A stretch of DNA of 25,044 nt from a virus, in IMG/VR virus record IMGVR_UViG_3300044733_000994, positions 1 to 25,044 of that record. The stretch is one strand, 5' to 3'. Positions 16,924-22,640 of the stretch are shown piece after piece. The position numbers were made by a program, and so were the translations under genes. The notes under the pieces were generated by a model, which made no database searches, was not told where the DNA came from, and worked only from the letters and a program-made list of their open reading frames with translations. Positions within the stretch are counted from its first letter, which is position 1. Each line of letters starts with the position of its first letter.

Positions 16924-17077
16924 GGATCGACCACTCCTTAAACGCTTTGTGCTTTGCCATTGTGTCCGGACAATGTGTGGACGGTGGAATCCATCCGTGT
17001 TCCCTCCAGATTTCCTCGACGGGTCTGAAGCGATCTTTCATCGTCTGATTCTCGATTAACTCTTTCCAGTTGCTCAT
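16889..17077 (-). CDS. Small unknown protein of minus operon
   Basis: A 62-residue protein; its ATG overlaps the upstream stop as ATGA. Composition is mixed charged and aromatic (DRFRPVEEIWREHGWIPPS), with a C-terminus KEWSIRGIVDQPYQAG. No domain is recognised. A competing 66-residue frame (16938-17138) lacks the coupling and good composition, so this frame is favoured. Confidence 0.5.
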   Translation of the reverse strand: MSNWKELIENQTMKDRFRPVEEIWREHGWIPPSTHCPDTMAKHKAFKEWSIRGIVDQPYQAG

Positions 17078-17304
17078 AGTAAGCCTTTCGGGAACGGATA
17101 GACCGCATCCTCGTGAGGAGTTCCTGGCCGTGGTGCATTAAAGAACCTCCGCTTCTCTAGTTCCGTAGGCTTCCAGAAACACTCCGGAGCCTCAGACTTG
17201 ATGATGTGAATGACCCTCTCTAAGACCGGAGAATCGTCGGAAATGTTTGCAGGACGCTTTGCAAACGCCTTTTTAAGCATGGTTTGGTGGTGTACGCTTA
17301 ACAT
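17074..17304 (-). CDS. Small unknown protein of minus operon
   Basis: I place the start at the ATG at 17304, one base after the stop of the preceding gene (TGATATG), giving 76 residues; an ATG 27 bases upstream is possible but overlaps that gene. The sequence (HHQTMLKKAFAKRPANISDD, VLERVIHIIKSEAPECFWKP) suggests a small helical domain and a proline-rich end (APRPGTPHEDAVYPFP). No family is recognised. Downstream it is coupled to the next small gene through ATGA. Confidence 0.5.
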   Translation of the reverse strand: MLSVHHQTMLKKAFAKRPANISDDSPVLERVIHIIKSEAPECFWKPTELEKRRFFNAPRPGTPHEDAVYPFPKGLL

Positions 17305-17305
17305 A

Positions 17306-17524
17306 TCAAAATGGCACTGAATCGTCGTCATCGACTTTGGTTGATCTTACTTCCTCTTTTGCTTGGAACTTTAGCCCAAGATACTTCCCGTCGGAACCCT
17401 CGTTAACCCATCCTGAGATCCAGTATTCAGTCCCGTTAATCATTGCTGAACCTCGGTAATCTGGATGTACGTCTTTTTCTTTCTTCTTGTTCTTGCTAAT
17501 ACTTCCTGTTAGTTCTTTTGGCAT
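17306..17524 (-). CDS. Small protein with SSB-like acidic C-terminal tail
   Basis: A 72-residue protein with GGAG seven bases before the ATG. The N-terminal part is lysine-rich (GSISKNKKKEKDVHPDY) and is followed by a beta-rich middle (GSAMINGTEYWISGWVNEG, KYLGLKFQAKEE), an arrangement that could form a small OB-like or barrel domain. The end, VDDDDSVPF, closely resembles the acidic tail ending in PF by which bacterial SSB proteins bind partner enzymes. Located right after the YqaJ exonuclease gene (16-base overlap). A single-stranded-DNA-binding or SSB-mimic function is inferred, not shown. Confidence 0.55.
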   Translation of the reverse strand: MPKELTGSISKNKKKEKDVHPDYRGSAMINGTEYWISGWVNEGSDGKYLGLKFQAKEEVRSTKVDDDDSVPF

Positions 17525-18105
17525 AGCGACAACTCCATTTGATTAACTTCGTTTAGGAAAGCAACTAGATCAGCCTCGATCTTGGTTAGCTCTTCCGGTT
17601 TTGGCTCGTAACGAACGACGAATAACTGTAGATGTTCGGGCAGTCTTGGGTCGAACGACACAAAGTCGCACCAAGTCCTACCTGTCACGAGCATTTGAGT
17701 AAGCATTTGTGGCTTGTATTTAGTGGGAACCTCCTTAGCTAGTAAATAATCGACGTGAGTGTTTGAGTTAGGGCACTTGATCTCGATCAGACCCGACCCT
17801 GCAAACCCATCAGGACTCGCTCCAAGCCACTTTATCGACTTGTGGGTATGAAACCCTGTCTGCTCAACAAAATGGCCTGTATGGACTTCGTAGGCGGCTC
17901 TGGCAACAGGTTCTTGTTCAGTTCCCCATTGCATACTTGCGTTAGTGAATGAATCACCCTGTAAGCCCGTCAGACGCTCTGTAACGAGTTGGATCTGGTA
18001 GTTACGGCGCGTAGCCGTACCAGGCTTCGCAAGCGCGTCTGAGGCCCTGCTAGCGGTTAGGTGGCCTAGTCTTGCCTTAAACCAATCATCAGTTCTTTGT
18101 TCCAT
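17509..18105 (-). CDS. YqaJ-family viral recombinase exonuclease (lambda Exo-like)
   Basis: A 198-residue PD-(D/E)XK nuclease; AAAGGTG precedes the ATG. The N-terminus has the family motif RTDDWFKARLGHLTASRASD (4-23). The active-site elements are GTEQEP (61-66), GASPDG (95-100, metal-binding Asp99), LIEIKCP (106-112, with the E-x-K pair 108-110) and the QxxxQ at 133-137. Such enzymes chew 5' ends of double-stranded DNA to leave 3' overhangs for an annealase. Here the annealase candidate is the DUF1071 gene upstream in the same operon. Length fits the usual 190-230 residues. Confidence 0.9.
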   Translation of the reverse strand: MEQRTDDWFKARLGHLTASRASDALAKPGTATRRNYQIQLVTERLTGLQGDSFTNASMQWGTEQEPVARAAYEVHTGHFVEQTGFHTHKSIKWLGASPDGFAGSGLIEIKCPNSNTHVDYLLAKEVPTKYKPQMLTQMLVTGRTWCDFVSFDPRLPEHLQLFVVRYEPKPEELTKIEADLVAFLNEVNQMELSLCQKN

Positions 18106-18382
18106 GTTGCACCTTTAATATCCCTCGTTCGATCATTGCTTGCATCGTGTTTATGTATGCCTGGTTCCAGAAGTCTCGGCGTTCCTCACGAGACATTTCT
18201 TTTCCCTGGTCTAAGTATGAGTGGCATTTGTAGCAAAGAGATGCTACTAAAGCATCAGATACCTTGATGCCCATGCCTTTGCCTTGGTTCCTGTGGGCAG
18301 CAACTACTGTCCCGTCCTCACAAAAACATGACCCGCAAGGCATATTTCTACAAGCCTCAAGCAACTTTTTGTTGGTGTACAT
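18089..18382 (-). CDS. YbcO/DUF1364-like nuclease
   Basis: A 97-residue protein with AAGGAAG upstream of the ATG. Cys residues at 11, 16, 19 and 21, His30 (VVAAHRNQGKGMG) and the CYKCH motif at 50-54 suggest a zinc-bound HNH-type fold. The general order (C-rich start, AH followed by a G-rich loop, then CxxCH and a helical end FWNQAYINTMQAMIERG) resembles DUF1364/YbcO, a phage nuclease from the lambdoid nin-like region. It may process branched DNA during recombination, consistent with NinB directly upstream. It overlaps NinB by 26 bases and YqaJ by 17. Confidence 0.65.
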   Translation of the reverse strand: MYTNKKLLEACRNMPCGSCFCEDGTVVAAHRNQGKGMGIKVSDALVASLCYKCHSYLDQGKEMSREERRDFWNQAYINTMQAMIERGILKVQHGTKN

Positions 18383-18776
18383 TGATCTTCCTTAGGTCAA
18401 GTTCAGCGTCCTTCATTTCATCCGTCCAGATCAAGCCTTTCTCTATTGCGTACTGTAGAAGTTGCTCTACTAAGTCCGAGAACTCAGAAACGGTCAGCGA
18501 AGCAGTCGAAGGCTCGATCTCTTTGACTTGGCCGCCAGGAAGTTCTACGACACGAGAAGGAAGAAACCTCGTCTTAGCCCACTCATGCCAGATGTCCTGT
18601 GTATATTGCTGGCCCATTAGTTGTTCCGAACAAGCTGTCAGGATCGACCAATAAAACCGATTTTGAGCCGCTGTTCGAGGAGGTTTGGAGATAGTTACCA
18701 TGTAGCCTAGTTCAGTGGCTTCTATGGCCTCTATGACCCTTCTACGGTCAGTCTCAGTCGTTAATATTGATCTCAT
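18357..18776 (-). CDS. ninB: NinB recombination protein
   Basis: A 139-residue protein. The region KPPRTAAQNRFYWSIL (31-46) followed by DIWHEWAKTRFLPS is the recognised core of NinB (Orf of lambda), which binds ssDNA and SSB and mediates loading of strand-exchange or annealing proteins. NinB would help the annealase in this operon. The gene overlaps its neighbours on both sides (23 bases with the upstream gene, 26 bases with the YbcO-like gene), which fits translational coupling. Confidence 0.85.
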   Translation of the reverse strand: MRSILTTETDRRRVIEAIEATELGYMVTISKPPRTAAQNRFYWSILTACSEQLMGQQYTQDIWHEWAKTRFLPSRVVELPGGQVKEIEPSTASLTVSEFSDLVEQLLQYAIEKGLIWTDEMKDAELDLRKINVHQQKVA

Positions 18777-19107
18777 TTCTCAGATACCAGTTGTAGTTAG
18801 CTCTAAAGGCTCGTCTCTCGAAGTCAGTGAACTTATCGTGACGCTCTGAGTACATGGCATTGACCATGCGTCTCTTGAACTCTTTACTGTCAACGTCAAG
18901 CCACATTAGATAATTATCGAGCCCTGACTCGTGGAGGTCTCCGAATAGGAACCTAAGTGCGGTAATCGTTTCGTCTGTTGGTCTAGTTTTATAGGGTGCT
19001 TTGCAAGCATCATCGACTGCCAACTGAATGACAGACCAGAGCAGTTTCTTGCAACGCTCTGTCTGGATCGAGTCCAGCAGTCCTTCTTCAAATGTGTTCA
19101 GGTTCAT
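18754..19107 (-). CDS. Conserved phage protein, unknown
   Basis: A 117-residue protein coupled by ATGA to the upstream winged-helix gene. Recognisable segments are AVDDACKAPYKTRPTDETIT (positions about 30-49), FLFGDLHESGLDNYLMWLDV and DFERRAFRANYNWYLRN near the end. I have seen this pattern in phage recombination operons but know no function. It is acidic, helical and lacks Cys/His clusters, so an enzyme with metal centre is unlikely. Confidence 0.6.
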   Translation of the reverse strand: MNLNTFEEGLLDSIQTERCKKLLWSVIQLAVDDACKAPYKTRPTDETITALRFLFGDLHESGLDNYLMWLDVDSKEFKRRMVNAMYSERHDKFTDFERRAFRANYNWYLRNEININD

Positions 19108-19406
19108 TTTCGTTTGTAGTAGTAGGCCCAGGCTTGCCTGTAAAGTTTTTCTTTCGTTACCAGCTTACGAGCCTCTAAAGCGCGGATCATTTTTAAGGCG
19201 TTTTGTGGTGTGCAACCGAATTTGTTTGCTAGATCGTTGAGCGACATCCAGTCATCGAGTGCTGACAAGTAAGCCGTTTGTGTTGGCGTTAGCGGTTTAG
19301 ACTTGTTAAGCATCAACCGGCCAAACTTTTCCACCGACTTCAGGAACTCATCTCGGTGAGAGATGAGAACCCCTGATTGCTTGGCAATAAAAAGAATCTG
19401 ACTCAT
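19104..19406 (-). CDS. Winged-helix/HTH DNA-binding protein
   Basis: A 100-residue protein, ATGA-coupled on both sides. The C-terminal half shows a winged-helix pattern: TPTQTAYLSALDDWMSL, NDLANKFGCTPQNALKMIR (recognition helix), ALEARKLVTKEK and an aromatic end (YRQAWAYYYKRK). The N-terminal thirty residues are less clear. It could regulate the early operons or assist recombination as a DNA-binding factor; it lies between the annealase and NinB, and could be the regulator for the divergent promoter region at 20.3 kb, which is conjecture. Confidence 0.6.
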   Translation of the reverse strand: MSQILFIAKQSGVLISHRDEFLKSVEKFGRLMLNKSKPLTPTQTAYLSALDDWMSLNDLANKFGCTPQNALKMIRALEARKLVTKEKLYRQAWAYYYKRK

Positions 19407-19933
19407 TTAATCTCCGTCAGTTCTTTCTTGCGCTGTTCCTTGAATGCATCTATTTGCTTGATGGACTCAGGATCGTTCTTAAAGACCTTGTAGGCACTCG
19501 TGAATGCTGCCTTCAAGTCGTCAACTGTTTTGGCCTCTAAGATCGTTTTAATGTGGTCGTCTACGGAAGGCTTATCTTCATCTGGAAGATCCTCTCCAGC
19601 GTAGATATAAAGCCCGATACCGTGGAGGCTGATAGCTTTAGCTAGACATCTTTGCATAGCTGTATTGACCTGGAAAGCATCTGGCTCAGAGATCGCTTTG
19701 TTACGGTGATCCATGACAGGCAGTTGTGCAGTGCGAGAGACACCGAATGCTTTGACCTCACAAAACACCATCACCGTGTCTCCCCACATTTGGTGAGGCT
19801 TGTACTCCCATGTAGCCGTAGGATCGTGTTGCAACAATGTATCTACAGCCCAGGCCCAAGAGAGGTAGGAAAGCCCGTTCTTCTTCTCGACCTTTTCGGT
19901 TACGTTGATCTTTCTAAGTTCGTTGAATTTCAT
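19403..19933 (-). CDS. Single-strand annealing protein, Sak3/DUF1071 family
   Basis: Start chosen at the ATG at 19933, where CGGAG lies about 7 bases upstream, giving 176 residues; the longer in-frame reading to 19999 would run into upstream genes. Family marks: LSYLSWAWA at 21-29, TWEYKPHQMWGDTVMVFCEV in the middle, and NTAMQRCLAKAISLHGIGLY (90-109) with IYAGEDLP at 110-117. DUF1071 proteins (Sak3-type) are Rad52-related ring-forming annealases that pair complementary ssDNA. Residues after about 120 form a linker and a helical end (DAFKEQRKKELTEIK) that probably binds partners. Operon partner is the YqaJ exonuclease. Confidence 0.85.
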   Translation of the reverse strand: MKFNELRKINVTEKVEKKNGLSYLSWAWAVDTLLQHDPTATWEYKPHQMWGDTVMVFCEVKAFGVSRTAQLPVMDHRNKAISEPDAFQVNTAMQRCLAKAISLHGIGLYIYAGEDLPDEDKPSVDDHIKTILEAKTVDDLKAAFTSAYKVFKNDPESIKQIDAFKEQRKKELTEIK

Positions 19934-19944
19934 GTTTGGCTCCG

Positions 19945-20076
19945 TTACTTTATGAACAGGAAGAGCAGTGTTCCGTAGCAAATCCCCAATAGCGCGCATA
20001 GTGCCCAGTCACTCCTCGTTATCTTGTACTTCGTCAAGTTCAAATTCCTGTTGTTCCAACTGTTGTTGGTAGTCAT
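19945..20076 (-). CDS. Membrane mini-protein in an alternative frame
   Basis: A 43-residue frame starting at ATG 20076 with GAGAGGGA about 5 bases upstream on the minus strand. The N-terminus is Asn/Thr-rich (TTNNSWNNRNLNLTKYK) and the C-terminus is one hydrophobic span (WALCALLGICYGTLLFLFIK), a plausible single membrane anchor. Its first half lies inside the 44-residue gene 20009-20143 in another frame, its second half fills the gap before the annealase, ending 12 bases before that start. Filling of the gap and the SD make it more likely than chance, but it is unproven. Confidence 0.5.
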   Translation of the reverse strand: MTTNNSWNNRNLNLTKYKITRSDWALCALLGICYGTLLFLFIK

Positions 20077-20143
20077 TTTGTTCCCTCTCGCGGTCGTATT
20101 CGTAAAGTTTTCTGTCAAGCCAAGCATCGTAGTCAACGCTCAT
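20009..20143 (-). CDS. Small acidic protein, 44 aa
   Basis: Start ATG at 20143 overlaps the upstream stop (ATGA). The protein (SVDYDAWLDRKLYEYDRERE, then QNDYQQQLEQQEFELDEVQ) is highly acidic and glutamine-rich, probably one helix. A YDAWLD-type N-terminus is frequent in small early-region phage proteins. No function is known. It is too short to be found by size alone, but the coupling and its own SD (AAGGAAG just before) support it. Confidence 0.6.
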   Translation of the reverse strand: MSVDYDAWLDRKLYEYDREREQNDYQQQLEQQEFELDEVQDNEE

Positions 20144-20289
20144 GGTGCTTCCTTTGTATGGATGACGCAGAATTCTTCTAAATAGTTCGTTAAGTCAAAC
20201 GTAATTTCTCCAGTCTTTACGTTGTAGTTGTCATAAAAGTATTCTTTTAGGATTTTTTCTAGCTGCTCTTGTGTAAGTACGATTTTCAT
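20140..20289 (-). CDS. First gene of minus operon, small protein of 49 aa
   Basis: ATG at 20289 with AAGGAG six bases upstream on the minus strand, the best SD of the operon. The product (KIVLTQEQLEKILKEYFYDN, then YNVKTGEITFDLTNYLEEF) is acidic and helical/beta mixed without a recognised family. As the first gene after the divergent control region it would be expressed early. It is linked to the following acidic gene by ATGA. Confidence 0.6.
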   Translation of the reverse strand: MKIVLTQEQLEKILKEYFYDNYNVKTGEITFDLTNYLEEFCVIHTKEAP

Positions 20290-20301
20290 GTTGGCTCCTT
20301 G

Positions 20302-20348
20302 TTGTGATGGAGTAATCTTAGGCTTATCAACCCCATAAGACTGTCATC
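20302..20348 (+). promoter_or_regulatory. Candidate sigma70-type promoter in the divergent early region
   Basis: On the plus strand TTGTGA (20302-20307) and TATCAA (20325-20330) are 17 bases apart, each matching four of six consensus bases. The predicted start of transcription (about 20337) is only some 12 bases before the GTG at 20349, which has no visible SD; this would make a nearly leaderless message. Minus-strand transcription of the recombination operon must also start in the 60-base gap, but I see no good minus-strand -10. Moderate support only. Confidence 0.35.
20323..20339. promoter_or_regulatory. Inverted repeat, possible operator
   Basis: CTTAT-N7-ATAAG is a perfect 5-bp inverted repeat inside the space between the two divergent early operons and overlapping the -10 of the candidate promoter. 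Such placement suits a repressor or regulator binding site. It is short, so chance is not excluded. Confidence 0.3.
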
Positions 20349-20702
20349 GTGACGACAATCCCTGCCGCTGATACCAAAAAGAAACGCCGTTCGTCGGTAA
20401 GTCCTACTCAGAGGTCTTTAGCTGCGCTTCGTGAGCGAGGTTACTTATGTCAGATCGTCGAGCACTGGAACCCGTGGGCTCGTATACGCCAGGACTTGTT
20501 TGGGATCGGCGACATACTTTGTCTCAAGGACGAGGAGACCCTCTTAGTACAGACGACCTCAAGAGGTAACGTCTCAGCTAGGGTAAAGAAGATTGCAGAG
20601 AGCGAACATCTTCCGGCTATCTTGCGAGCAGGCTGGAAGATAGAAGTTCACGGATGGGGTAAGTTAAAAGAAGGGTGGACTTGCAAGGTTGTGGAGATCT
20701 GA
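20349..20702 (+). CDS. PD-(D/E)XK-like phage protein with QTTS motif
   Basis: A 117-residue protein starting with GTG. The stretch TQRSLAALRERGYLCQIVEH, the following WNPWARIRQDLFGIGDIL and then TLLVQTTSRGNVSARVKK is a pattern I know from a family of small phage and bacterial proteins related to restriction-endonuclease-like folds: Asp in GIGD, beta strand, then a second motif. Here the usual (D/E)-x-K is replaced by Q-T-T, so it might be a nuclease with changed catalytic residues or only DNA-binding. It is followed by a strong terminator, so it may be a monocistronic early gene. Confidence 0.6.
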   Translation: MTTIPAADTKKKRRSSVSPTQRSLAALRERGYLCQIVEHWNPWARIRQDLFGIGDILCLKDEETLLVQTTSRGNVSARVKKIAESEHLPAILRAGWKIEVHGWGKLKEGWTCKVVEI

Positions 20703-20737
20703 TAAGATTAGTTTGTTGTCGTAGCAGACAATGTATT

Positions 20738-20818
20738 AAGGCCGTTTACTCATGCTCTCGACCCTTGTTGCAAGACTTGGGTTCTGCTACCGAGAGCAGC
20801 AGTAAGCGGCCTTTTTTA
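20738..20818 (+). terminator. Long-hairpin intrinsic terminator, possibly a small RNA
   Basis: AAGGCC plus GTTTACT (20738-20750) pairs with AGTAAGC plus GGCCTT (20801-20813), with one G-U pair; after a 2x2 internal loop, TGCTCTCG pairs with CGAGAGCA (20753-20760 / 20791-20798). The run of six T (20812-20817) follows. The 30-base apical part contains further complementarity (ACCC / GGGT and CTTG / CAAG). This stem of about 21 bp is far longer than needed for termination and may belong to a stable RNA. Confidence 0.8.
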
Positions 20819-20821
20819 TTG

Positions 20822-21062
20822 TCTATACGATGACCGGCGAGAACGGTCGTAAATCGCTCTATGCGCGAAGAGCAAGCGCATTCAAGCAAGAATGCTTAGC
20901 CGGGCTTGAGGCCGCAGAGGATATGGCTGCGGAGCCGGGGTCGACACCCGCTAGAGCCTTGAGTATTGGGTCAGGCCAACTCAAAGAGTGTTATACGCAA
21001 TACGGCACCTGATTAGCTCTACGAACTTTGTTCGTAGTTGGTCGTGGTTTTGCCTGGAGAAA
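20822..21062 (+). ncRNA. Hairpin-rich noncoding stretch before the HNH gene
   Basis: No convincing gene: a 60-codon frame from 20830 has no SD and unrelated composition. In the + strand, successive hairpins can be drawn: GACCG/CGGTC (20832-20848), GCATTC/GAATGC (20878-20895), CCGCAG/CTGCGG (20912-20932), CGGG/CCCG (20936-20950), GAG-TTGG/CCAA-CTC (20961-20982) and CTACGAAC-TTT-GTTCGTAG (21019-21037). The density suggests a structured RNA or a leader of the HNH gene. I could not match it to a known RNA family such as tRNA or group I intron. Confidence 0.35.
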
Positions 21063-21065
21063 ATG

Positions 21066-21473
21066 ATGGGTAGCTACTCAGATCTGTTGCGGAGTCCGAT
21101 GTGGCAAAAGAAAAGGCTGGAAGTTATGCAAGCAAAGGGGTTTGCTTGCGAGATATGTGGCAATACAGAGCAAATGCTGCATGTTCATCACAAAGAATAC
21201 TTCAAGGGGTACAAGCCTTGGGAATACGATGTGGAACAACTTGCCCTTCTTTGCGAGCAATGTCATACGAAAGTTCATAGCGAAACCGATTTTTTGAAGT
21301 ACGTTATATCAAGACTTCCTCTTGATGGCCCAAATTCAAGAGATGAGATAACAGGTTTGCTTGTTGGATACCTTGGTTATTTCACAGAAGAAGAGGCTAA
21401 AGAAGGAAGGATGAATCGGTACGTTTTGTTAGGCATTGAAGCAAAGAAAAAGGGGAATCAAGATGGAGTTTGA
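21066..21473 (+). CDS. HNH endonuclease
   Basis: Two ATGs lie at 21063 and 21066; GGAG (21056-21059) is spaced 6 bases from the second, so I use 21066, giving 135 residues. The zinc/catalytic elements are CEIC (28-31), HVHH (39-42, HNH catalytic His) and CEQCH (63-67), with the usual DVEQLALLCEQCHTKVH order. The C-terminal part is helical with an unknown role (EEEAKEGRMNRYVLLGIEA). It could be a free-standing homing endonuclease or a DNA-processing phage enzyme. It lies directly after the structured noncoding region, and its end overlaps the next gene by 11 bases. Confidence 0.85.
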   Translation: MGSYSDLLRSPMWQKKRLEVMQAKGFACEICGNTEQMLHVHHKEYFKGYKPWEYDVEQLALLCEQCHTKVHSETDFLKYVISRLPLDGPNSRDEITGLLVGYLGYFTEEEAKEGRMNRYVLLGIEAKKKGNQDGV

Positions 21474-21768
21474 AGAGTTTTGGATGGAGTATCCAAAGAA
21501 AGTTGCAAAGAAAGCCGCTCAAAAGGCTTGGAAGCGTCTTAAGTCTGAGGATAAGAATGCTGTTGGAACGGCTATAAAGCAGCATAAAAAATTTTGGGCA
21601 ATGAAAGAAACGTCGATCGATTACATTCCTCACCCGTCAACTTGGCTTAATCAGGGTAGATGGGATGATGTGCTTGAATTTGTTACACCAAAGGCCGCTA
21701 ACAAGCAGATAGCCCTTGAGGAAAAGAATCGTCAAGTTGCTTTAGAGTGGGCAAGGAGCAAGCAATGA
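21463..21768 (+). CDS. Replication-type protein, DnaT/replisome-organiser-like C-terminal domain
   Basis: ATG at 21463 with AAGGGG a few bases upstream; the longer frame would start inside the HNH gene. The 101 residues begin with EFEEFWMEYPKKVAKKAAQK and include YIPHPSTWLNQGRWDDVLEF, which match the short domain found at the C-terminus of phage replication initiator/DnaT-like proteins (FxxFWxxYPxK...P..WLNxxRW). Here it exists alone, without the N-terminal winged-helix part. It probably acts together with the next gene in loading of host replication enzymes. ATGA overlap follows. Confidence 0.65.
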   Translation: MEFEEFWMEYPKKVAKKAAQKAWKRLKSEDKNAVGTAIKQHKKFWAMKETSIDYIPHPSTWLNQGRWDDVLEFVTPKAANKQIALEEKNRQVALEWARSKQ

Positions 21769-22376
21769 ACGCGTCTGAAAGAGTTGAATTTGCAGAACTA
21801 GTTTCATCAGTAATGGCCTATTACAAACAAGAGACGAGTCCTTTTGTGGTTGATATTTGGTGGCAGGCTTGTCAGCACTACGAATTTGAGCAAGTAAGGA
21901 AGGCTTTAACAAAACACGCCACAGACCCTGAGCGAGGCCAGTTTGCGCCAAAGGTCGCAGATATTGTTAGGCAGCTATCAGGAACGCCAACAGATAAGGC
22001 TCAGCAAGCATGGGCTAAAGCATATGCAGCTATAGGCAGGGCCGGCCCTTGGCAGGATGTTGTTTTTGATGACCCAGTTATCCATTCTGTAATTGACACG
22101 ATGGGAGGATGGGTTAAGTTTGCCAACGTTTCAATGGATGAGCTTAGTTATACGCAGCATCGTTTTATGGAGTCTTACAGGGTGTTTTTTAAGAATCCAA
22201 GGGAAGAATATCCAAAGGTGTTGAGAGGGGCAAGATCTCCAGATGATGAATACGATAGAAAAGGTTTGGCGTTGCCTGCTCCTATTGTTATTGGAAGCCC
22301 TGAAGTTGCCGCATTGGTTATGGCCGGGAAGCAGATTTCTTATAGAGATCGTGCTTTGATTGAAAACACGGCTTAG
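21765..22376 (+). CDS. Phage replication-region protein (DUF6475-like)
   Basis: ATG at 21765, with AAGGAG six bases upstream and ATGA overlap, gives 203 residues. The N-terminal half (YKQETSPFVVDIWWQACQHY, then FEQVRKALTKHATDPERGQF and APKVADIVRQLSGT) is helical, and the second part (DVVFDDPVIHSVIDTMGGWV, FMESYRVFFKNPREEYPKVL, then LPAPIVIGSPEVAALVMAGK) has a recurring phage pattern I know as DUF6475-type, though I cannot verify the number here. The position next to a replisome-organiser-like gene suggests a part in replication initiation. Confidence 0.65.
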   Translation: MNASERVEFAELVSSVMAYYKQETSPFVVDIWWQACQHYEFEQVRKALTKHATDPERGQFAPKVADIVRQLSGTPTDKAQQAWAKAYAAIGRAGPWQDVVFDDPVIHSVIDTMGGWVKFANVSMDELSYTQHRFMESYRVFFKNPREEYPKVLRGARSPDDEYDRKGLALPAPIVIGSPEVAALVMAGKQISYRDRALIENTA

Positions 22377-22454
22377 CGATAAGACTAAAGGACTAGAGCA
22401 GGTTGCAAAACTCAAGCAAATAATTAGACCTCGCAATTTAGAAGGGGAATTTTG

Positions 22455-22640
22455 ATGACAGATAAAGAAAAAGCCTACGCACTGCTGAGAAAGCTAGCAG
22501 ACGAAACAACGTATGTGATGGTGCATCCCAACGAGCTAAGAATCTTGCTACACGACTTAGACCAGATGAGACTAAAGGTTGATATAGCTAGAGATAATTT
22601 GATGGATGCTTGGAACCTTTACAAAGGGGATATGGCATGA
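22455..22640 (+). CDS. Small unknown protein, 61 aa
   Basis: ATG at 22455 with GAAGGGGA upstream; the upstream 78 bases after the last gene hold no other gene. The product (DKEKAYALLRKLADETTYVM, then PNELRILLHDLDQMRLKVD) is a helical, mixed-charge protein without a known family, perhaps a coiled coil. The end overlaps the next gene through ATGA. Confidence 0.55.
   Translation: MTDKEKAYALLRKLADETTYVMVHPNELRILLHDLDQMRLKVDIARDNLMDAWNLYKGDMA

Noticed and set aside
16938-17138. 66-codon minus-strand frame overlapping two small genes
   Set aside because: Lacks the ATGA coupling; the 62-codon frame at 16889-17077 fits the operon better.
20890-20960. tRNA-like T-arm sequence (GGGGTCGACACCC)
   Set aside because: The loop is too short for a T-loop and no acceptor, D or anticodon arms with normal spacing could be paired.
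20830-21012. 60-codon plus-strand frame in the hairpin-rich region
   Set aside because: No SD, composition unlike neighbouring genes, and local hairpins explain the region better; not excluded fully.
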